From NCBI GenBank assembly GCA_937884975.1, contig CAKZZS010000059.1:1-10671 (forward strand): DNA of 10,671 bases, given 5' to 3'. Position 1 is the stretch's first letter. Each line of letters begins with the position of its first letter. The position numbers and the translations under genes were made by a program. The notes below the pieces were generated by a model. The model saw only the letters and a list, made by a program, of their open reading frames with translations. It was not told where the DNA came from and searched no databases. Origin of the DNA: an uncultured Clostridia bacterium. GTDB taxonomy: Bacteria; Bacillota; Clostridia; Oscillospirales; Acutalibacteraceae. Below are positions 1-4,808 of this stretch, in pieces.

Positions 1-791
1 CAGGCTGGCAGACGATTAAAGACGAAAACGGCGTTGCGCATAAATACTATTTCGGTGACAACGGCTATATGAGAACAGGCTGGCAGTGGATAGCAAACTC
101 GAAAGGCGTCAAATACAGATATTATTTCAGCGATGTCGGTTATTTGAGAACCGGCTGGCAGTGGATAGCAAATTCAAAGGGCAAGTATTATAAATATTAT
201 TTAGGTGATAACGGTGCAATGCGTACGGGTTGGCAGATCATCAAGAACTCCAAAGGTGTTGAGCACAAGTATTACTTAGGCGATAACGGCGCAATGAGAA
301 CCGGCTGGCAATGGATAGCAAACTCAAAAGGCGTCAAATACAGATATTATTTCGGTTCGGACGGAGCAATGAGAACTGGGTGGCAGTGGATAGGAACTTC
401 CAAATACTATTTCGAAAATAACGGTGTAATGCGCACGGGTTGGAAGATTTTTAAAAACTCTAAAGGTGTCGAGCGCAAGTATTATTTCGGCTCGGACGGC
501 GCAATGAGTTTAAGGTGGCAAAATATCAAAAACTCCAAGGGTGTATCGCATAGGTATTATTTCAGCGACGACGGCACAATGAGAACCGGCTGGCAGTGGA
601 TAGGAACCTCCAGATACTATTTCGGAGATAACGGAGCAATGCGTACAGGTTGGCAGAAGATTAAGGCTTCAAACGGCAAGTATTATTGGTATTATTTCTA
701 TTCCAATGGCGTAAATGTAATCAACCAAAATGTCAAGATAGGAAGCAAAACCTACAAATTCAACAAGTACGGCATTTGCACAAACGCGTAA
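1..791 (+). CDS. Cell-wall-binding repeat surface protein, 3' part (5' end outside window)
   Basis: The open frame runs in from the window edge (first full codon at position 3) and gives 262 residues before TAA at 789-791. The ATG at 69 is only an internal repeat methionine, so it should not be taken as the start. The visible protein consists of one partial and nine full repeats of the type M-R-T-G-W-Q-x-I-x-N-S-K-G-V-x-x-x-Y-Y-F-x-x-x-G-A, then a closing degenerate 25-residue unit. Trp-Gln and Tyr-Tyr-Phe positions recur in each unit. These are hallmarks of the choline/glucan-binding (CW_binding) repeat superfamily, which anchors secreted hydrolases and adhesins to cell-wall or extracellular polysaccharide. 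The catalytic or adhesive domain should lie upstream, outside the window, so the overall function cannot be named. No LPXTG motif or C-terminal membrane segment is present. A terminator follows directly. Confidence 0.85.
   Translation, partial: GWQTIKDENGVAHKYYFGDNGYMRTGWQWIANSKGVKYRYYFSDVGYLRTGWQWIANSKGKYYKYYLGDNGAMRTGWQIIKNSKGVEHKYYLGDNGAMRTGWQWIANSKGVKYRYYFGSDGAMRTGWQWIGTSKYYFENNGVMRTGWKIFKNSKGVERKYYFGSDGAMSLRWQNIKNSKGVSHRYYFSDDGTMRTGWQWIGTSRYYFGDNGAMRTGWQKIKASNGKYYWYYFYSNGVNVINQNVKIGSKTYKFNKYGICTNA
69..713 (+). repeat. In-frame tandem repeats coding for cell-wall-binding units (75 and 60 bp)
   Basis: Nine units follow each other with starts at 69, 144, 219, 294, 369, 429, 504, 579 and 639. 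Seven are 25 codons long. Two (369-428 and 579-638) are 20 codons long and lack the central K-G-V-x-x segment. Units 1 and 4 differ at only about three bases over their first 60 bp, all silent, while neighbouring units differ more. This suggests shuffling or gene conversion among non-adjacent units. A partial unit (3-68) precedes the block. Confidence 0.85.
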
Positions 792-808
792 ATATTAAAA
801 AATCAAAG

Positions 809-838
809 AAGAGGACGGAAAAATCCGTCCTCTTTTTT
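809..838 (+). terminator. Intrinsic terminator of the cell-wall-binding protein gene
   Basis: A perfect 11-bp stem (AAGAGGACGGA, 809-819, pairing with 824-834) closes an AAAA loop and runs into a T tract (831-838). It lies 17 bases after the stop codon of the surface protein gene. Confidence 0.9.
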
Positions 839-864
839 GTCATTCTGAGCGAAGCGAAGAATCT
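839..864. repeat. Dispersed repeat of the CATTCTGAGCGAAGCGAAGAA type
   Basis: This stretch can fold by pairing ATTCT with AGAAT around a GAGCGAAGCGA centre. In one frame it reads V-I-L-S-E-A-K-N-L, a peptide I recall from many spurious hypothetical proteins, as expected of a high-copy non-coding repeat. The repeat assignment is from memory and not checked by search. Confidence 0.5.
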
Positions 865-874
865 CAACCGATTT

Positions 875-899
875 GTAGGGGCGTACTGTGTACGCCCGT
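875..899 (+). repeat. Small palindrome, GTAGGGG...CGCCCGT family
   Basis: An 8-bp perfect stem (GGGCGTAC 879-886 with GTACGCCC 890-897) encloses a TGT loop, framed by GTAG on the left and GT on the right. It is one of about seven related hairpins in 875-1460. Confidence 0.8.
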
Positions 900-1026
900 G
901 AAATAAATTCTTGCGAATTTGTGAAGTGTTGTTATAAAACAACGTGAAGTACGTTTCAAAGAAAACACGTGAAGTGTTCCTTCGGAACGTAAAAATTTTT
1001 TCGTATGGGACGGGTCTCCCGTTCCG
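898..1026 (+). repeat. 129-bp direct repeat, copy A: hairpin string with GTGAAGT spacers
   Basis: This copy matches 1229-1357 with about eight mismatches and no gaps (hand alignment). GTGAA(A/G)T occurs at 898, 921, 944 and 969, and each occurrence is followed by a different small hairpin. The hairpins are AAATTC/GAATTT (905-920), GTTGTT/AACAAC (928-943), an imperfect one at 951-968, and GTTCC/GGAAC (976-988). The copy ends with a GTATGGGACGGG...CCCGTTCCG palindrome (1003-1026). It is non-coding and lies in the gene-free stretch 792-1661. Confidence 0.85.
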
Positions 1027-1027
1027 T

Positions 1028-1092
1028 TGTCGCCAAAGGCGACAATTTGCCGCAAAAGCGGCAAACGGGTGGGCGTGGAAACCCACCCCTAC
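1028..1092. repeat. Three consecutive hairpins between the direct repeats
   Basis: TGTCGCC/GGCGACA (1028-1044, loop AAA) is followed directly by TTTGCCGC/GCGGCAAA (1046-1065, loop AAAA). Next comes GGGTGGG/CCCACCC (1067-1088), which lies inside an ACGGG...CCCCTAC frame (1065-1092). That last one reads as a reverse-orientation member of the GTAGGGG family. Confidence 0.75.
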
Positions 1093-1118
1093 AGGGTGCG
1101 AGGATGATTTTCAAACCC

Positions 1119-1187
1119 GTAGGGGCGGCTATCAGCCGCCCGTAAAGTCAGATGTAAATTAAACGGGCGGATAATATCCGCCCCTAC
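1119..1187. repeat. Inverted pair of 25-nt GTAGGGGCGG...CCGCCCGT palindromes
   Basis: A forward copy (1119-1143, stem GGGCGGCT/AGCCGCCC, loop ATC) and a reverse copy (1163-1187, stem GGGCGGAT/ATCCGCCC) have the same length and flanks. They differ only in the centre, where the innermost differing bases change together so that pairing is kept. Confidence 0.85.
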
Positions 1188-1228
1188 GAATGTAAATTCA
1201 AATGTTCCGTTTGGGACGGCGCGTGGAA

Positions 1229-1357
1229 GTGAAATAAATTCTTACGAATTTGTGAAGTGTTGTTATCAAACAACGTGAAGTACGTTTCAAAAGAAACGCG
1301 TAAAGTGTTCCTTCGGAACGTAAAAATTTTTTCGTAGGGGACGGGTCTCCCGTCCCG
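1229..1357 (+). repeat. 129-bp direct repeat, copy B
   Basis: Second copy of 898-1026. GTGAA(A/G)T or GTAAAGT lies at 1229, 1252, 1275 and 1300, in the same register as copy A. Hairpins are 1236-1251, 1259-1274 (same GTTGTT/AACAAC stem, loop changed from ATAA to ATCA), 1283-1298 (CGTTTC/GAAACG, perfect here) and 1307-1319. The closing palindrome GGGACGGG-TCT-CCCGTCCC (1338-1356) is perfect here, whereas copy A has one G-T pair. Confidence 0.85.
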
Positions 1358-1433
1358 AGAAAATGACATATAAACTAACAGTCGGGCGTAAAAACGAAGC
1401 CCATAAAAGTTTTGATTTGATATCACACTTAGT

Positions 1434-1460
1434 GTAGGGCGGTGGCTTGCTGCCGCCGTT
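1434..1460 (+). repeat. Degenerate GTAGGG...CCGCCGTT palindrome
   Basis: GTAGGGCGGTGG (1434-1445) and CTGCCGCC (1450-1457) form an imperfect hairpin like the GTAGGGG family, apparently a decayed member. Between this and copy B (1358-1433) I see no gene and no clear structure. Confidence 0.5.
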
Positions 1461-1512
1461 GCTCGTTTACGCGTAATTTGCTCACGAAGTATTGACTCAA
1501 TGAAAAAAGGAA

Positions 1513-1543
1513 CGCCTGATTCTAACAAATCAGGTGGTTTTAT
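1513..1543 (+). terminator. Possible weak terminator or stray hairpin
   Basis: CCTGATT (1515-1521) pairs with AATCAGG (1528-1534) around a 6-nt loop. It is followed by TGGTTTTATT, a poor T tract. No gene obviously ends here, so it may be a relic; it would shield the HTH gene from upstream transcription. Confidence 0.35.
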
Positions 1544-1597
1544 TGTTATTTAAACGGTTTAGCAAGTGCTGCTTGACAAAATTCCATACGTATTGTA

Positions 1598-1626
1598 TTG
1601 AATGCAAATGAAAAATAATCTATAAT
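1598..1626 (+). promoter_or_regulatory. Sigma-70 promoter of the HTH membrane protein gene
   Basis: TTGAAT (1598-1603), a 17-bp spacer and consensus TATAAT (1621-1626) lie 36 bases before the ATG at 1662. A ribosome site GAAGGG (1651-1656) sits 5 bases from the ATG. A further TTGACA at 1573-1578 has no good -10 at normal spacing. Confidence 0.6.
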
Positions 1627-1640
1627 TATCCTGTAATTAT
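1622..1640. promoter_or_regulatory. Candidate operator: ATAATTA-N5-TAATTAT inverted repeat
   Basis: A perfect 7-bp inverted repeat with a TCCTG spacer overlaps the -10 box and the expected start of transcription of the XRE-type gene that follows. XRE regulators often repress their own promoter from such sites. AT-richness makes chance occurrence possible. Confidence 0.4.
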
Positions 1641-1661
1641 TTAAGAAAAAGAAGGGTTAAA

Positions 1662-2960
1662 ATGTTAGGTGATTCAATTAGACAGGCGAGAATTGCAAGC
1701 GGTATGTCACAGGAGCAGTTAGCCGAACGGCTCGGTGTTTCAAGACAAAGCATTAGTCTCTGGGAAACAAATCAAACTCGACCTACTGCAGAAAATATTA
1801 TTTCTATAGCAAAAATTCTCGGCGTCAGTACGGATGATTTACTTTTAGACGAAAATAGAATATGGAGCAAAAGCAGTTATAAGGAAACGGAAGAACCCGA
1901 CAGCGAGCAAAAGGAGAAGAATCCTATTCAAAAAAAGTATATTGCAATTATTTTTGTATTTGCCGCTTTGATTCTTTTAAGCGGTATCGGTATAGGACTT
2001 TTGATGGGAAGAGACAGGAACAAGGATGATATTAGTCCTACACACACTCAAAGTGAGACAATAAGGGATAAAGAGAGTACGAACAAAGAAAATGAAGCTA
2101 AAAGTGAAGCGGACAAGGATATAAACGAGTCCGAAGAAAACGACCGCTATACGAACGGACAGCCTTCGGATAATAATTACAACGCCTCTACAGTGAGCAG
2201 TACTCAGGGCAAAGAAAAAGCCACCGAAAAGCAAACTTCAAAAAAAGACTCGACAACAGAAAAGCAAACTACGAAAAAAGAGTCGGCAACCGAAAAGACA
2301 ACAAAGACAACAACTACTGCTAAAAAAGAGCTGACCGCGGACGAAGTGGCTGAAATTATAAATAATGCAACGAGCAAGACGATAGACGACAGCGTCGTTT
2401 ATTCGCTCACCCGAACCTGTGAATTGACCGAAGAACCGTCTTTTAGTAGTAAAGACACTTTAGATAAAATAGTGAACGGAGTATCGAGTGGGAAAACAAC
2501 TAACGATGTCGTTGAAGAAATACTAAACACCGGGACTTGTACCGAATCCGTATTGAGCGGAAAAGAGCCGAGCAATCCCACATACGCTTTAATGGCATCA
2601 AAAATCAAAGGAGATGACATTACGAGCTTTGAGGTTAACGGGAATTCATACACCCTTTATCTTAGAAATTCCTCAAACCCTGTGAGGACCTATAATGTAC
2701 CTCTCTCACGAATGACAAATTGCTTTATTACAAAAGAAGAGATAAACAATTATGTGAGTAAGAGTACCGTTTCGGTTAATGACTATTCGAGTGAAAACAC
2801 CAATATAAAGGTGACGGCAAAAATCAACGGAAAAAGATTAAATGAATTGGAAATATCTTATAATACAGTGAGTACTATGAATATTAAAGTTGCGATTGTT
2901 CCCATAAAAGGGCAGGTAAATTATAGCACGTCAATAAGATACTACGATTTTCTGTTTTAA
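1662..2960 (+). CDS. Membrane-anchored XRE-family helix-turn-helix protein with extracellular C-terminal domain
   Basis: The 432-residue protein begins with a clear XRE/Cro-type HTH domain (about 3-61: R-Q-A-R, S-Q-E-Q-L-A-E-R-L-G-V-S-R-Q-S-I-S-L-W-E, then P-T-A-E-N-I and L-G-V-S-T-D-D-L-L). A hydrophobic segment at about 93-116 (I-A-I-I-F-V-F-A-A-L-I-L-L) is preceded by lysines, so the HTH should be cytoplasmic. An unusually long charged, Thr/Lys/Glu-rich linker follows (about 117-222), with near-repeats of T-E-K-Q-T-x-K-K. The C-terminal region (about 223-432) looks folded, with helical and beta-rich parts, but I do not recognise it. The layout resembles RodZ (HTH, one membrane helix, outer domain), but the HTH type and C-terminus do not match RodZ clearly. 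It is a stand-alone gene with its own promoter; the ATG at 1662 is supported by GAAGGG. Target genes are unknown. Confidence 0.85.
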   Translation: MLGDSIRQARIASGMSQEQLAERLGVSRQSISLWETNQTRPTAENIISIAKILGVSTDDLLLDENRIWSKSSYKETEEPDSEQKEKNPIQKKYIAIIFVFAALILLSGIGIGLLMGRDRNKDDISPTHTQSETIRDKESTNKENEAKSEADKDINESEENDRYTNGQPSDNNYNASTVSSTQGKEKATEKQTSKKDSTTEKQTTKKESATEKTTKTTTTAKKELTADEVAEIINNATSKTIDDSVVYSLTRTCELTEEPSFSSKDTLDKIVNGVSSGKTTNDVVEEILNTGTCTESVLSGKEPSNPTYALMASKIKGDDITSFEVNGNSYTLYLRNSSNPVRTYNVPLSRMTNCFITKEEINNYVSKSTVSVNDYSSENTNIKVTAKINGKRLNELEISYNTVSTMNIKVAIVPIKGQVNYSTSIRYYDFLF

Positions 2961-3044
2961 CCTGATTAAAATTGCCGCTCTTAGGGCGTGTGAATTAGGG
3001 ATTTAACAGATTTTGAAATGCTCTTTTACGTTATAACTGCTTCA

Positions 3045-3084
3045 AAAAACGGGTTAAGGCGATAGCCTTAGCCCGTTTTTGTTT
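3045..3084. terminator. Strong two-sided intrinsic terminator
   Basis: A stem of 16 bp (AAAAACGGGTTAAGGC, 3045-3060, with GCCTTAGCCCGTTTTT, 3065-3080; one G-T pair) closes a GATA loop. T-runs follow on the + strand and A-runs precede it, so it could stop transcription from both the HTH gene and murC. It lies inside the MITE-like element. Confidence 0.85.
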
Positions 3085-3126
3085 ATTGTTCTAACGCAAA
3101 ATACCTATTTCAAAATTGCGTACGCA

Positions 3127-3233
3127 CCTCAAAAATTCAGATTTCAGTGTAAGACAAGGCGAAAAGCGCAGGAATACTTTGTGTATTCCGAGCATTTTCA
3201 ACGAAGTATTACGCTGAAAGATTTTTTTGAGGC
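3127..3233. repeat. Long imperfect palindrome inside the MITE-like element
   Basis: CCTCAAAAA...TTTCAGTGTAA (3127-3152) pairs with the complement of TTACGCTGAAAGATTTTTTTGAGG (ending 3233). The apex is a perfect GGAATAC/GTATTCC hairpin (3171-3177 with 3183-3189, loop TTTGT), flanked by GAAAA/TTTTC. The arms carry several mismatches. Confidence 0.7.
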
Positions 3234-3283
3234 TATTAAATCCCTAATACGCACGCCCTTTACAGAGCGGCAATTATTAGTTT

Positions 3284-4654
3284 TTATTTCAATTGTTCAA
3301 CCATTTTCTTTGCGGCTTTGTAAATGTCGCCGCAACCGAGCGTGATTACGAGGTCGCCCTCTTTCGCGTTTTCAACCACATAATCCACAACCTCGTCAAA
3401 GGTGTTGAACCACACCGAGCCGGGGATTTTTTCGGCTAACTGGGAGGTGTAAACGCCGTATGTGTTAATTTCTCTCGAACCCATAATTTCAGTCATTACA
3501 ACGTGCTGGGGAATTTTCAAAACCCTTGCAAAGTCGTCCATCAGTTCATAGGTTCTTGAAAACGTGAACGGCTGGAAAACTGCCCAGACGGAGTTGTAGT
3601 TCATCTGCATAGCGGTTTTAAGCGTTGCTTCCAATTCCGTCGGATGGTGGGCGTAGTCGTCCGCAATTGTAATACCCTTGAATGTGCCGTAGACCTCAAA
3701 ACGCCTGCCGGCTCCGCCAAATGCTTCGACTCCGGTTTTGCAACTTTCAAACGAAACTGAGCTTTCCATTGCCGCGGTAATTGCCGCAAGCGCGTTTAAG
3801 GCGTTGTGCTTTCCGGGTATTGAAAGAGATATTCTGCCAAGAGTTTCACCTTTGTGACAAACGTCAAATTCGGCGCACGCTCTTTCGTTTACAATAAGAT
3901 TATTTGCGTAATAATCGTTTCTATCACTTAAACCGAAGGACAGCATTTTTTTGTTTTCAATGCCTTTTACAGCCTTCAGCGTGTTCTCATCATCACCGTT
4001 GAATATAACCGCCCTTGTTGCCATATCGCAGTATTTATGAAAGCTTGCAATAAGATTATCCATCGTCTTGAAATAGTCAAGATGGTCGTCGTCTACGTTG
4101 AGAAGCACCGCAACGGCAGGGGAGGTTTCAAGAAACGTGTCCTTGAATTCGCATGCTTCAAGTACAAAATCCTCGCTCTTTCCTGCAAGTCCGTTTGCGT
4201 TGATGAGCGGTAATTTTCCGCCGATTACTGCCGACGGGTCCTTGCCTGCCATAACCATAATTTGCGTCAGCATTGAGGTGGTTGTTGTTTTTCCGTGAGT
4301 TCCGCAAACGCCGATACAGTTTTTATACATTCTTGAAATTGCGCCTAAAAGAAAACGCCTTTCAAAGGTCGGCACTCTTTTCTTTGCTTCAAGCAGTTCG
4401 GGATTATCGGGTAAAATTGCCGCTGTATGAATAACTATTTCAGCGTCGCCGATATTTTCAGCCTTCTGTCCCATTGTAACGGGAATGCCCAAAGCTTTAA
4501 TGCGGTTTAATGTGTCGCCTTCGTTGTTGTCGGAGCCTGAAAGCTCATAACCCCAGGTGTGCAGTATTTCAGCCAGCGGACACATACCGCTTCCGCCGAT
4601 GCCTATAAAATGTATTCTTTTTTTCGTCTTTAATAATTCGTCAAGCTCGTACAT
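3284..4654 (-). CDS. murC: UDP-N-acetylmuramate--L-alanine ligase
   Basis: MurC joins L-alanine to UDP-MurNAc using ATP, the first peptide step of cytoplasmic peptidoglycan precursor synthesis. From the chosen start the protein has 456 residues, normal for the family. Visible motifs are the N-terminal UDP-binding glycine loop G-I-G-G-S-G-M (18-24), the P-loop G-T-H-G-K-T-T-T-T (118-126), E-A-C-E-F (166-170), D-D-D-H-L-D-Y-F (188-195), the G-R-R-F-E segment (about 316-320) and the Mur-ligase signature D-D-Y-A-H-H-P-T-E (332-340). The frame extends 8 codons further to an ATG at 4678. However, TCCTCC at 4661-4666 (GGAGGA on the gene strand) sits 6 bases before the ATG at 4654, so translation should start there. 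It appears as a single-gene unit, separated from the lipase gene by a terminator, and converges on the HTH gene. Confidence 0.95.
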   Translation of the reverse strand: MYELDELLKTKKRIHFIGIGGSGMCPLAEILHTWGYELSGSDNNEGDTLNRIKALGIPVTMGQKAENIGDAEIVIHTAAILPDNPELLEAKKRVPTFERRFLLGAISRMYKNCIGVCGTHGKTTTTSMLTQIMVMAGKDPSAVIGGKLPLINANGLAGKSEDFVLEACEFKDTFLETSPAVAVLLNVDDDHLDYFKTMDNLIASFHKYCDMATRAVIFNGDDENTLKAVKGIENKKMLSFGLSDRNDYYANNLIVNERACAEFDVCHKGETLGRISLSIPGKHNALNALAAITAAMESSVSFESCKTGVEAFGGAGRRFEVYGTFKGITIADDYAHHPTELEATLKTAMQMNYNSVWAVFQPFTFSRTYELMDDFARVLKIPQHVVMTEIMGSREINTYGVYTSQLAEKIPGSVWFNTFDEVVDYVVENAKEGDLVITLGCGDIYKAAKKMVEQLK

Positions 4655-4683
4655 ACTTTTTCCTCCGAAAAAATTCACATATT

Positions 4684-4712
4684 ATTATATTGCAAATGAA
4701 AGAAAAAATAAA
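4684..4712 (-). promoter_or_regulatory. Possible murC promoter
   Basis: On the - strand a consensus TATAAT (4684-4689) is preceded after 17 bp by TTTATT (4707-4712), a poor -35 box. It lies 29 bases before the murC start codon and downstream of the lipase terminator, the right place for an independent promoter. Confidence 0.45.
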
Positions 4713-4721
4713 CCCCTTTTT

Positions 4722-4754
4722 AAAAAATAAAGCCGACTTAAAAAAGTCGGCTTT
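4722..4754 (-). terminator. Intrinsic terminator of the lipase gene
   Basis: An 11-bp perfect stem (AAAGCCGACTT 4729-4739 with AAGTCGGCTTT 4744-4754) has an AAAA loop. On the - strand it runs into TTATTTTTTA (4721-4730). It lies about 55 bases after the lipase stop codon. Confidence 0.85.
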
Positions 4755-4808
4755 TAAAGGGCTAAAACCTCCTTATCGGTATCGCCCTAATGCTATCGCT
4801 GTTTTATT

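Larger units (their letters stand above)
2969..3275. mobile_element. MITE-like element with ~40-bp terminal inverted repeats
   Basis: The left end reads AATTGCCGCTC, then AGGGCGTG, then ATTAGGGATTTAA (2970-3006). The right end (3236-3275) is its reverse complement with a few differences and a short gap. The outermost 11 bp match exactly. ATTA lies on both sides (2965-2968 and 3276-3279) and could be a target duplication, though in AT-rich DNA this is weak. No transposase is encoded, so it would be non-autonomous. The element fills the gap between two convergent genes, starting 9 bp after one stop codon and ending 8 bp before the other. Confidence 0.6.

Noticed and set aside
686..901. 71-codon + strand frame ending V-I-L-S-E-A-K-N-L
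   Set aside because: It starts inside the cell-wall-binding gene in another frame, crosses the terminator and ends in dispersed repeats.
898..1357. CRISPR array
   Set aside because: The constant word is only 7 bp, the intervening pieces are 16-18 bp and self-complementary, there are few units, and no cas gene is nearby.
760..1528. Open frames of 66-114 codons across the palindrome region, both strands
   Set aside because: They overlap each other and consist of translated repeats. The two 129-bp copies give the same peptide run in different frames, and no ribosome sites are present.
3079..3345. 88-codon + strand frame
   Set aside because: It runs through the MITE-like palindrome and antisense into the murC end, with no ribosome site or recognisable domain.
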